In this document: one piece after another, positions 8,273-16,659 of the stretch
How the letters are laid out: every line of letters starts with the position of its first letter
Position numbering within the stretch: position 1 is the first letter of the stretch
Source of the DNA: an uncultured Phycisphaerales bacterium
Lineage (GTDB): Bacteria; Planctomycetota; Phycisphaerae; Sedimentisphaerales; Anaerobacaceae
Length of the DNA: 64,000 nt
Direction: 5' to 3'
NCBI GenBank assembly: GCA_937927975.1
Contig: CALEZT010000216.1
Location: 1-64,000, forward strand
The notes under the pieces: model-generated
What the model was told of the DNA's origin: nothing
The model's input: only the letters and a program-made list of their open reading frames with translations
The model's database searches: none
Translations under genes and position numbers: made by a program

Positions 8273-11080
8273 TCAGGGGCCCGACGTGGTCGAATCCGAA
8301 TCGCCCGACTCATCCTCTTCAGGCGCAACGGTCACCTGCCAACTGGCCGTCGCCAGGTAGCCCTTGGCGTAGTTGTTCTTGTCTCGCAGCTTCACTGTGA
8401 TGGTGAACGTCCCAGGCTTGTAGTAGGTGTACTTGCATTGGCCGACCGCGGTCCAACTATCCGTCCGCGCGGGCGACGATTCCCCGAACGACCACTCGAA
8501 GCTGGGGACGGGCGGGCCATTCTCCACCGTCGCCTCGAACGCCGCCTCTTTCCTGACGACGAGCCGCTCGGGCACATGGCGAAGCTGCGTGATTCGCACC
8601 TGCGATCCGACGACGGTCTTGGCCGGCGCCGGACTCTCGGCGGCCTTCGCCTGCACCGCTGCGGACATGTCGGGCTTGCCCGAACGGACGCCCTGGAAGT
8701 TCGCCCGGCTGATCTGGCGGTGCAACTCGGACTCCAGGGCCTTGGGCAGTTCCTTCGTCCATCGATAGACATGCTGTTCTCGGAACATCCCGGCGGGAGT
8801 GCAGGCGTCCAGGACCAGGATGAACCGCTCGGCGGTGGTCACCGTCGTCTCGGGAATCAGCGGGAATCGCACAGGGGCAGATCGGTTCAAGGGTCTGCCG
8901 TCGGCCGCGGAGAAACGAGTCGGACCGCCGGGAGCCAAGTCGTCCTCGTTTCGCACTCGGATTCGATTCTCCTCGGCTCGCCCGACGATCGCGCAGCATT
9001 GCACCAGGCGGGGCAGCGCCCCTTCCGCGGGGGAATGCAGCATCGCACCCAATCGGGCGCTGATCGGATCGGTCGTCTCGGACCAATCGACGCTGCACGT
9101 TTCCTTGAGATTCAGTTGGAGCATGAGGTCCCAGTTGGTCCCGTTGGGCGTCACCGAGGGCGGATCGTCGAATGCGATCGTGCCGACGGCCTCATAGGTG
9201 AAGCGGACGGAGTCGGCCCCCGTCTGGCCCGCCCTTTGCCTGGCAAAGGCATCCTCGAGTTTGACCGAGCCGACGTAGGTATGAGGACCGGTGCGCTCCG
9301 CGCTGACGTCCAGTTGGTGCTCGCTGTCCCTGGTCGACGAGCGACCGGACAGCTTGTCGCGTTTCGATTCCTCCAGAATCCAGAAACCCGTGTACCCCTT
9401 CAGATCGAGGGGCTTGGCCAATCGCCGCTCGATCTCCTTGAGCGCGCGATTGAAGGCCGGCGAGCCGCCGTTCTCGAAGGCGATGACCAGCTCCACCATC
9501 TCGGGCTGCGGCATGAACGCGCCGTCGCGGGCCCACGGCGACCGGCAGATCCCCAGCCGCACCAGATGCCCATCGATCGCGTCGAGAATCCGAAGGAACC
9601 GACGAAAGCAATCCGCCCGATTGGGCGAGTGGAACCGTCGTTCGATCGCGCTCCTCAGAAGCGGGCGATCCAGGTACCACTCGTAGATCTTCTTGAGGTC
9701 CGCCTCCCACTGGGCGGCTTCCTTCTCATGAGCCTGACGCTGGGCAAAACTGCTCTCGACGAACTGGGCGGTCTCCGCGTCGGTCATGGACTGGCCATCG
9801 GGCTTCGGGAACTTCCGCTTGAGGTATCTCAGAAGGTCCTCTCGTCGGGTCACCCGCTCGGGGATGAACGTGCCTGCCTTGTACTCCTGGTAGAACGCCT
9901 CGAGCGCGTCGTCCTTGAGCATGCTCCAGCCGGCGTCCATGATCGCGGCGGCCTGCACGGTGAATTGATAGATGGGCGTGCTCTGGGAGTAGGCCTTGCC
10001 CAGGATCTCGACCGCGGCCCAGTAATCCCCCCCGGCGGCCTGCCCGCCCGCCTGCGAGACCGCTTCAATCGTGTCGGTGCTCTGGGTGACAGCCTCCAGC
10101 ACGGTGCGAAGGCCGCTGGCGGGCACGTTGTCGACGATGATCTTGCCCATCAACAACTGGAAGCTCTGGCAGAAGCCCACCGGGTCCTGGGCGCCCGAGG
10201 CGGTGAACAATTTGCCGATCTGCTCGCGATGCGTCACAAGGCCCAGGAGGATCTTGCGTTTGATCCCGCCGTCCAGCTTGTCGAACGCCTGTTTCTCCAG
10301 ATAGTCTTCCGCGGACTTGAGCAGCTTCTCTTCGAGTTTCTCGCGGACCTTTTCGATCCGGCCCCACGGGCGTCGGCTCGCCTCGTCGGCGATGGCTTCG
10401 GTGATCTCCCGCATCGGGTCGCGTCGGAAACTGATGAAGCCGCTCAGGTGCGGGACGTGCACCACGACCGCCGAGCGAGTCGGGTCGTAGTAGCCGTCGA
10501 GGTAGACGGGCCCCCGGGCCGAAAGGTGCACGACGCCCACGTTGCGGGCGGTCGCCTCGGCAATCTGCTCGGTCGTCAGCGGCAAGACCAACTGCAAGTC
10601 CGCGGGCAGGTATTCCCCGTGGTCGTACGGAGCCGGCGGGGTGATGTCGATGACGCGGTCACCCAGGACCAGACCCGCCTGTCGCGCCGCGTGCAGAGCC
10701 TCCGCGGACGGACCGGCGAGTTGGTCGGGCGGGACCGCCTTGACCTGCGATTGCTGCACGACCAAAGCCACCTCCTGCGTCCCGGCCAAGGTGACGCCCG
10801 CCGACTCGAAACGCCGCTGGACCGGCAGTTGCGGTGGAACCGCCCTCGCGGGCAGATCGAACGGGTCTGCGGAAGACGCCGGGACATCCTGGCCGGACGC
10901 CGAAGGCGGAGTTGCCACCGATGGGCTCGAAGGCTGCGGGGCCCGCGACGGCTCCGGTTTCGGCGAATCGTCCCGACAGCCGGACGTCGCGACGACGATC
11001 GCCAGGCCAAGCAACGCGAGACTCAACAAATCCAATCGCCACGGCGTGGACAACCTGCGAACACCTGCAATCTCATGCAT
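8273..11080 (-). CDS. Large lipoprotein with C-terminal PKD-like domain
   Basis: 935 residues. ATG 11080 follows GAGGA on the minus strand; earlier in-frame codons would place residues ahead of the signal. Residues 1-35 form a lipoprotein signal with the lipobox-like ATSGC, then a Pro/Ser/Ala-rich linker (about 40-75). The central part (about 80-700) is largely helical with alternating charge and no motif I recognise. The last ~95 residues are a PKD/Ig-like beta domain (SFEWSFGES ... YYKPGTFTITVKLRDKNN). PKD domains commonly mediate extracellular protein or glycan binding. It is divergent from the membrane glycosyltransferase gene. Confidence 0.8.
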   Translation of the reverse strand: MHEIAGVRRLSTPWRLDLLSLALLGLAIVVATSGCRDDSPKPEPSRAPQPSSPSVATPPSASGQDVPASSADPFDLPARAVPPQLPVQRRFESAGVTLAGTQEVALVVQQSQVKAVPPDQLAGPSAEALHAARQAGLVLGDRVIDITPPAPYDHGEYLPADLQLVLPLTTEQIAEATARNVGVVHLSARGPVYLDGYYDPTRSAVVVHVPHLSGFISFRRDPMREITEAIADEASRRPWGRIEKVREKLEEKLLKSAEDYLEKQAFDKLDGGIKRKILLGLVTHREQIGKLFTASGAQDPVGFCQSFQLLMGKIIVDNVPASGLRTVLEAVTQSTDTIEAVSQAGGQAAGGDYWAAVEILGKAYSQSTPIYQFTVQAAAIMDAGWSMLKDDALEAFYQEYKAGTFIPERVTRREDLLRYLKRKFPKPDGQSMTDAETAQFVESSFAQRQAHEKEAAQWEADLKKIYEWYLDRPLLRSAIERRFHSPNRADCFRRFLRILDAIDGHLVRLGICRSPWARDGAFMPQPEMVELVIAFENGGSPAFNRALKEIERRLAKPLDLKGYTGFWILEESKRDKLSGRSSTRDSEHQLDVSAERTGPHTYVGSVKLEDAFARQRAGQTGADSVRFTYEAVGTIAFDDPPSVTPNGTNWDLMLQLNLKETCSVDWSETTDPISARLGAMLHSPAEGALPRLVQCCAIVGRAEENRIRVRNEDDLAPGGPTRFSAADGRPLNRSAPVRFPLIPETTVTTAERFILVLDACTPAGMFREQHVYRWTKELPKALESELHRQISRANFQGVRSGKPDMSAAVQAKAAESPAPAKTVVGSQVRITQLRHVPERLVVRKEAAFEATVENGPPVPSFEWSFGESSPARTDSWTAVGQCKYTYYKPGTFTITVKLRDKNNYAKGYLATASWQVTVAPEEDESGDSDSTTSGP

Positions 11081-11223
11081 CGGACCATCCTCGATGAATC
11101 CTGTCCAGTGTAGGGACGCACCAACCAACGTCCTGCTCCATGATAGCGGATGCTCGAAGTCTGACAAGGGGCTGGCCGTCGATGAGCACCTGCGGATCGC
11201 CGGCCCGATGTGCCAGAATCGTG

Positions 11224-11252
11224 TTCAAACATGGACCTCGGGCCGCTATGAT
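11224..11252 (+). promoter_or_regulatory. Promoter for the membrane glycosyltransferase
   Basis: TTCAAA, a 17-base spacer and TATGAT (11247-11252), giving a leader of about 50 bases to ATG 11307. Confidence 0.45.
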
Positions 11253-11306
11253 AGGGAAGTCTCCCGCGGGGGAGCATCGCTCCGGGGCATCTTTGCCAGG
11301 GTCTCA

Positions 11307-13601
11307 ATGGGTCGTGGTGAACAGTCCAAGTTCGACGTGTTGCGTCTGGCCTTTCTCATGGGCCTGTGCTCGATCATTGGCGTTTACCTGATCCTCACGA
11401 CCACACTCATCACGAAGGACGGGGCGTTCTACATCGAACAGGCCAAACAGATCGCCCAGGACCCGTCGGGCGTGTGCAGGCGGTATCCGCCGGGATATCC
11501 GTTTCTGATCTGGGCGAGCCACGCGGTCGCGAGTCGGTTCGCAGAAGGGGATTCGCCGCTTCTGTGGGCGTACTCGGCGCAGGCCGTCACGCTGCTGTGC
11601 CGCGTCCTGACCCTGATTCCTCTGTACCTGCTGGGCAGGTTGCTCGTGGGCTCGGTCAGCAGCTTCTGGGCCCTGTTCGTGCTCGTGATCCTGCCCTATC
11701 CCGCCTTCTATGGCAGCGACGTGCTGCGGGAATGGCCGTATCTGCTGTTCCTGAGCACGGGATTGCTTGTGCTGTATCGGGGCCTCGCGACAGAACGCTG
11801 GTGGACGCTCGCGCCGGTCGGACTGGTCGCGGGACTGGGATCGCTGGTCCGTCCCGAATGTGCGCAACTGGTCCTTTATGCGATACTGGGGGTGATCGTC
11901 GCGAACAGATCCACATCTGTCGCAGATCGCCTGCACAGGCGGCCTGTGCCTCTTGCTGCGATCTCGTTGACGATCGTCGGGTTCGTGGCGCCGATCGTCC
12001 CCTACGTTCGCGCCGGCGGGGGCCTCGTGCCGCACCAGTTGCGTCCGGCGTCGGTAAACATGCCGCCGGTGGTCAGCGCGATCGGACCGGAGGCGGCTTC
12101 GAACGCCCCCGCGCAGTTCGAGACGCGAGCAGGCGAGCTGCTGGAGTTGCCGATCCAGGCAGCCGACCCGGACGGCGACCCGCTGACGTTCTCCTTGGCT
12201 GGGTCGCCGGTTGGATCGCGTCCGGTCTATGAATTCCGCTCGAACGCCGCAAGCCCATTGTGGACGCTCGTCGAGGAGGAAAAGGACCGTCTGATCGAGC
12301 TCCATCGCAAGACCTGGCATTACGAGGGGATCGCCTGGTACGCATACGCACGGCCGGATGCCAGAGCAGGACTTCTGCCGGTCCATCGCTTCTGGTCGCG
12401 CACGCACGGCGGGCACCTGTTCACCACGAGCGAATCGCAGAAGCAGGCCCTGCTCGCGGAATGGAGCCCCGAGCGGTGGGTCTATGAGGGAGTCTCGTTC
12501 TACGCGTTCGGCCGGGACGACCCTCCTGCGAACACGATCGCGGTCCACCAGTTCCTGGACCCGACGCAAGGGCACTCGCCGCTCACAACGCCTCCCGCAC
12601 AGGACGATGCGTCTGGGGGCCTCGTCGCCTGGTACGCGCACCCGGCCCAGGATCCCCCGACAGGGGCGCGAATCGAGACAGGCGTCCTTCGCTGGCGACC
12701 TTCGCCGGACCAGGCGGGCGAGCACCAGATCACTGTCATCGTCACGGATGGCGAGCTGTCATGCTGCCAGTTGATCCTCGTGCGCGTCCTCGACGCAAGC
12801 CCGGCCGGTCGGGACGCGCAAGGCTCGATCATCCCGGCGCTCGCAGGCATGTCGAGCTTCAACGGGGACGCGCTGCGATCCGTCGTGTGCAGTGTCCCTC
12901 TGGGCAAACTGGCGGTTGCCATGAAAGAACTCGCCAACGGCCTTCTCGACAACTTCATGATCGTCCCGGTCCTGCCCTGGGTTCTGGGCCTGTGGGTCCA
13001 CCTCAAGAGCCGCGCCAATCGTCTGGAACGAACCCTGGTCCTGGCGGTGCTGGCTGTCGGCGCCGGTCTGGTGATCGGTCGAAGCGTCTGGTTCCCCTCC
13101 GGCTCGGCCCGGCGGTATTGCCTGCCCCTGATCGCCCTGACGATCTTCTCCCTCCCGACGGGCGTGGACGTCATGGTTCGCGCGCTGAACCGCGTTCACG
13201 CCTTCGGCGGCAAGTTGGGGGGATTGGGCGTCGAGCGTCGCTCTCTGTGGTTCTACCTGCTCCTGCTCGGAGGCGTCGTCCTGTGCGCGCCCAAGCTGAT
13301 CGGTACTCCTCTGCGCGCCGACAAGTCGGGCTACCGTTCCGCAGCGCGGTGGCTGCGCGAGAACACGCCGGCACACGCGGTGATTGCCGATCCGGATCGT
13401 CGCATTGCATTCTACGCGGGCCGGGAAGCGGTTCTCTACGAGCAGTATCCCGACTGGAGAAGGGCGGACTTCGTCGTCGCGATCGCAGGGCAAGCGGGTG
13501 TGCGAACGCCGAAGGGCTGGGAGCGGGTGTATTCGGTCGCGGTCGGACCGCAAGAGGCCAGGGAACTGATCGTCTATGCGCGTCCACCCGCTTCGCAATG
13601 A
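11307..13601 (+). CDS. GT39/PMT-like membrane glycosyltransferase with a DUF5648-in-Ig insertion
   Basis: 764 residues from ATG 11307. The first ~250 residues hold about six membrane helices and the GT-C signature loop TKDGAFYIEQAKQ, with D38 as the likely catalytic aspartate, and YPPGYPFLIW. Residues about 505-764 hold further helices and an ARRYCLPL segment, then a soluble tail. This layout resembles ArnT/dolichyl-phosphate-mannose mannosyltransferases, which use lipid-linked sugars on the outer membrane face. Between the halves lies ~250 residues without helices: the start of a cadherin/putative-Ig domain (PPVVSAIGPE ... AADPDGDPLTFSL), then DUF5648 repeats (about 305-451), then the rest of the same Ig fold (GVLRWRPSPDQAGEHQ). 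The insert is therefore nested twice. Acceptor and donor are unknown. Confidence 0.8.
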   Translation: MGRGEQSKFDVLRLAFLMGLCSIIGVYLILTTTLITKDGAFYIEQAKQIAQDPSGVCRRYPPGYPFLIWASHAVASRFAEGDSPLLWAYSAQAVTLLCRVLTLIPLYLLGRLLVGSVSSFWALFVLVILPYPAFYGSDVLREWPYLLFLSTGLLVLYRGLATERWWTLAPVGLVAGLGSLVRPECAQLVLYAILGVIVANRSTSVADRLHRRPVPLAAISLTIVGFVAPIVPYVRAGGGLVPHQLRPASVNMPPVVSAIGPEAASNAPAQFETRAGELLELPIQAADPDGDPLTFSLAGSPVGSRPVYEFRSNAASPLWTLVEEEKDRLIELHRKTWHYEGIAWYAYARPDARAGLLPVHRFWSRTHGGHLFTTSESQKQALLAEWSPERWVYEGVSFYAFGRDDPPANTIAVHQFLDPTQGHSPLTTPPAQDDASGGLVAWYAHPAQDPPTGARIETGVLRWRPSPDQAGEHQITVIVTDGELSCCQLILVRVLDASPAGRDAQGSIIPALAGMSSFNGDALRSVVCSVPLGKLAVAMKELANGLLDNFMIVPVLPWVLGLWVHLKSRANRLERTLVLAVLAVGAGLVIGRSVWFPSGSARRYCLPLIALTIFSLPTGVDVMVRALNRVHAFGGKLGGLGVERRSLWFYLLLLGGVVLCAPKLIGTPLRADKSGYRSAARWLRENTPAHAVIADPDRRIAFYAGREAVLYEQYPDWRRADFVVAIAGQAGVRTPKGWERVYSVAVGPQEARELIVYARPPASQ

Positions 13602-13662
13602 CGCCGCTGGCCCGAGAGTCCGCGGTGCGCCTTCACAGGGCGCCCCAAACCACAGAAACGGC

Positions 13663-13692
13663 ACCGGCCGCGGATGGGGGTCCGCGGCCGGT
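13663..13692. terminator. Bidirectional terminator hairpin between convergent genes
   Basis: ACCGGCCGCGGA (13663-13674) and TCCGCGGCCGGT (13681-13692) form a perfect 12-bp stem with a 6-base loop between the ends of the convergent glycosyltransferase and PEP-CTERM genes. T-runs are weak on both sides. Confidence 0.65.
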
Positions 13693-13723
13693 CCTTCAAG
13701 GTAAGGGGGGCTTCAAATCTTTG

Positions 13724-14398
13724 TCAGACCCGGCGTTTGCGAAGGATCGCCAGGCCGCTGAATCCCAGGAGAACGATCGTGGTCGGCTCGGGCACGGACA
13801 TCGCGCCGCTGAATCCGCCGGAGCCGACGCCGCCGCGGTCGAGCATGTCCGCGAAACTGCGATAGCCCGAGCCGCTGCCGCCCGAGAACGCCAGATCGAA
13901 GTCGAGCGCGGGCAGGCCCAGGTGTTCGAGGATTGCCAGGGCCGCCGAACCCAGGGCGGCGCCTTCGTGCGTGACGAACAGATTGCTGATGTCGGCCTTG
14001 AACTCCGTGTAGCCGCCCGCGACGGTGCCCATCGTGCCCAGGTCGCCGACCGCCAGCGTTCCGGTCATATATGTCACGCTGTTGTCCTCGCTTTTGATCG
14101 TGATCTGCGAGCTGCCCAGCGGGGTCAGCGTATAGGGCGCGCCGGGAATGCCGCTGATCTGGAACGTCGGCAGATACACGCGAGCGCCGACCAGAGCGTC
14201 GTAGTTGCTGTTCAGGGCGCTGTCGACCACAATCGACTGGTCGAAGCTCAGGACACCCGCTCCATTATAGTACCATTCGCCCGCCGAACCGACGGCCGGA
14301 CTGAAGGTCAGGACTTGCTGAGGAGTCACCGTGTCCGCGAGGATCGGGCTCGTCAGGGCAGCAGCCACTGCGATCGCCAGGGTCAGGGACATTCTCAT
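13724..14398 (-). CDS. PEP-CTERM protein
   Basis: 224 residues from ATG 14398, placed after a clear GAGGAG site. Signal peptide at 1-22 (LTLAIAVAAALTSPILA). The mature region is a beta-rich exoprotein domain. The C-terminus is a complete PEP-CTERM sorting tag: VPEPTTIVLLGFSGLAIL followed by the basic tail RKRRV. Such proteins are recognised by exosortase (EpsH/XrtA type) and released or anchored at the cell surface, typically in exopolysaccharide-producing bacteria; no exosortase is in this window. It is 51 bases downstream of a second PEP-CTERM gene on the same strand, so the two probably form an operon ending at the hairpin 13663-13692. Confidence 0.9.
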   Translation of the reverse strand: MRMSLTLAIAVAAALTSPILADTVTPQQVLTFSPAVGSAGEWYYNGAGVLSFDQSIVVDSALNSNYDALVGARVYLPTFQISGIPGAPYTLTPLGSSQITIKSEDNSVTYMTGTLAVGDLGTMGTVAGGYTEFKADISNLFVTHEGAALGSAALAILEHLGLPALDFDLAFSGGSGSGYRSFADMLDRGGVGSGGFSGAMSVPEPTTIVLLGFSGLAILRKRRV

Positions 14399-14449
14399 TT
14401 CTTGTTCTCCTCTATCGTCATGGAGATCCTGCAAAAATCACGCTTGGCG

Positions 14450-15205
14450 TCACGCGTCCTGGACGCGGGCCTTCCTGCGACGTCGATCTGCGACGGTGAA
14501 CAGCCCGCCCAGTCCCAGGAGCAGCGCGGTGGCCGGCTCGGGCACCGCGACCAGGTACTCCTGCCCGCCGCAACTGACGAAGACCCGCAGGTCCGCTTTG
14601 GCTCCGCCGCCGGTGAGGCTGTGCAGCCACTTGTTGGCGGTCTCGAAGTCGAGGTTCTCGGCGCGGAAGCCGCCCAGGCCTGCGGTGCCGTCGATCGTGA
14701 CATCCCACCCCGAGGCGGAAGCGGGCAGTTTCTCGTAGATGATCTCCCAGACCGCCACGGCGAACGCCTGTGCGGCCCGGTTGTCCTGAGCGGTGTAAGA
14801 GCCCGAGGCCCAGGCGGGATCGTAGTAACGGGCCCAAAGCTCCCGAAGATAGTTCGCCTTCGTCGTGCCCAGCGTTTCACCCGTGTAATTGTTGTACACG
14901 TCCTCGGGCATCACGACGCCATAAGTCCTGGTCGTCTTGGGCGCCGGTTCCTGAAGTTCGATGCAGAAACCGGGGATCGAACCATTCTTCCAGGTGTCGC
15001 CTGTACCGGTGCTGCCGGTCTTGTTGAGCATGTAGACGCCGGACATGGCGTCGAAACCATCGAAGCCTGCCCCCCAGAAGAGGGTCACGTCATAGGCCCC
15101 GTACGCGTCGTGGACGATGTCCACCGTGTCGGCGTGGGCGACCGCCACTGGCAAGACCAGGACGCAAGCCGCCAAGAGTATCCCTCGTGTCGTTCGCTCT
15201 CTCAT
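14450..15205 (-). CDS. PEP-CTERM protein with thioester-like domain
   Basis: 251 residues from ATG 15205 (upstream GGGGGTG). Signal peptide to about residue 25. The domain contains GFCIEL near residue 78 and, about 90 residues later, RAAQAFAVAVWEIIYE. A Cys in a C-I-(E/D) context followed by an (A)Q-x-A-x-W helix is the arrangement of TQXA/thioester domains of cell-wall adhesins, where Cys and Gln form an internal thioester; I infer but cannot prove this here. The C-terminus is a PEP-CTERM tag (VPEPATALLLGLGGLF then DRRRRK). First gene of a probable two-gene operon with the other PEP-CTERM protein. Confidence 0.88.
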   Translation of the reverse strand: MRERTTRGILLAACVLVLPVAVAHADTVDIVHDAYGAYDVTLFWGAGFDGFDAMSGVYMLNKTGSTGTGDTWKNGSIPGFCIELQEPAPKTTRTYGVVMPEDVYNNYTGETLGTTKANYLRELWARYYDPAWASGSYTAQDNRAAQAFAVAVWEIIYEKLPASASGWDVTIDGTAGLGGFRAENLDFETANKWLHSLTGGGAKADLRVFVSCGGQEYLVAVPEPATALLLGLGGLFTVADRRRRKARVQDA

Positions 15206-16009
15206 GTCACCACACCCCCATGTGCCCCGATCGCGTCCGGCGAGCCCATCGTGCGGGCGCACCGTCAGCGACCTATGCATCCGTTGGATGCCAACCGAAT
15301 CCCATGGTGCTCAGAAGAGAAGGAGAGATTGTCGAGCACCCCCCATTGAGAATCAGCCGCCCTGCGACGACTGATAAGGGTAGTTTACCCGTTCCCAAGG
15401 GGAAAATCAAGGAATCCGACCGCCGAATGGAGGTGCAGAACGCCATGCAATCGCAAGACCCGCTCTGGGCATTGCGGAACATGCGATTATCGGAAGGGGT
15501 TGCGTCTTTTCCTGGGTCGGCGCGAAGATTTTTGTCGCCAGGCCGGACGATGGATGGTGTCCACGCGCCAGGACCGGGCCGTTCGCATCCCTGGGCCTGT
15601 GCAATGCTGTGGAGAATATGTGGATAAGTCGATTGTCTCACAGGCATTTTGTGACTTGCGGAGCCGTTTTGGATCTCTACAGGGCCTTTCCACAGATACA
15701 CCCGACCTCCCATAGGGCATTCACCGGCCAGTTGCAGCACCATAAGTCGTTTTTAGATAACCTTTTACAGCCACCCTTGGAAGGGCACAATCGGCATCCA
15801 CCCCCATCGGCAGGCTTCAACAGAAGATGCCTCTCCAAACCTCCCCTCTCCCCTATTTGGACTTAGAAATGATCCATCGCGGTGGAAAAACCGTTGAGAA
15901 CTCTCCCCTTACGCTCTCGAACGCAGCGGTCGGAGCAACGGATAACCCCTTGACACAGCACAGATTATGCGGACTTCCGACAAGCTCTGGAAAGAACCGA
16001 TTCATTGGC
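15206..16009. other. Long intergenic region with DnaA-box-like sequences
   Basis: About 800 bases with no convincing gene. A perfect DnaA box TGTGGATAA is at 15619-15627, a one-mismatch copy TGTGGAGAA at 15608-15616, and a weaker TTTCCACAG near 15688-15696, next to an AT-richer stretch (15746-15768). A small GGGTA/TACCC inverted repeat lies near 15388-15400. No dnaA, dnaN or gyrB is present, so this is not called an origin. Confidence 0.3.
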
Positions 16010-16015
16010 TATAAT
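16010..16015 (+). promoter_or_regulatory. -10 element for the small lipoprotein gene
   Basis: Perfect TATAAT 40 bases before the GTG start; the matching -35 is weak (CTGGAA at 17 bases). Confidence 0.35.
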
Positions 16016-16054
16016 TGACAGGCAGCCGGGTATGGGCCCAGTGAAGGAGAACTT

Positions 16055-16564
16055 GTGGACACTCGCGCATACGCCACTTTCGTCGTTCTGCTGATCGTCG
16101 CAGGGGCAATCGGCTGCGCCCGGCACACGTCGGTCGCCCGCACGGCCAGGCCCGTTCGCAAGGCCGCGCCGACCCAGATGCAATGGGGTCCTGCCGCAGA
16201 AGGATTGCAGTGCCGGTTGCGGCCGGTCAAACGAGCGTGCCCCGCAGGGGAATCGCCGGCTTTCAAGATCGACCTGCGCAATCGCGGCAGCAGGGTCTTT
16301 GCCTACGTCCAGAGCGACCGAATCCCCCTGGATCGCTTCGCCATCGACGGCTCCTGGCGACCCTGGCCGGATCGAAGGCCGACCAGCGGCAAGGTCCTGG
16401 CCCTCGCCCCCGGCGGCGAACTCACCGATCTGCTCGTAACCCTCCCAACCAACGACCAACCCCATCTCCCGCCGGGCCTGCACGTGGTTCAGGTCGCCTT
16501 CTGCTTCGAGGGATTGGAGGTCGTCAGCAATCCTGTCGAGATCGAGATCCTCGGCCCCCGGTAG
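16055..16564 (+). CDS. Small lipoprotein, unknown function
   Basis: 169 residues from GTG 16055, preceded by a strong AAGGAGA site (16043-16049). Lipoprotein signal with lipobox AIGC (Cys at residue 21). The mature ~145 residues look like a single beta-sandwich: CRLRPVKRACPAGESPAF near 50-67, DLRNRGSRVFAYVQ, and a late LPPGLHVVQVAF strand. This order of strands resembles Ig-like or 'intracellular proteinase inhibitor-like' domains, but I do not recognise a specific family. The methyltransferase fusion begins 95 bases downstream. Confidence 0.78.
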   Translation: MDTRAYATFVVLLIVAGAIGCARHTSVARTARPVRKAAPTQMQWGPAAEGLQCRLRPVKRACPAGESPAFKIDLRNRGSRVFAYVQSDRIPLDRFAIDGSWRPWPDRRPTSGKVLALAPGGELTDLLVTLPTNDQPHLPPGLHVVQVAFCFEGLEVVSNPVEIEILGPR

Positions 16565-16659
16565 CCGCACTGTGGCGGTTGAGCGGCGGATTTGGTATGC
16601 TTCTGTTTTCGGCTGCCTGGGTTGATGGCAGCCGGAGATGATTGGTTTTGGAGACGAGC

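Noticed and set aside
8438..11113. An 891-codon plus-strand frame
   Set aside because: Antisense of the PKD lipoprotein; no signal peptide or family motif.
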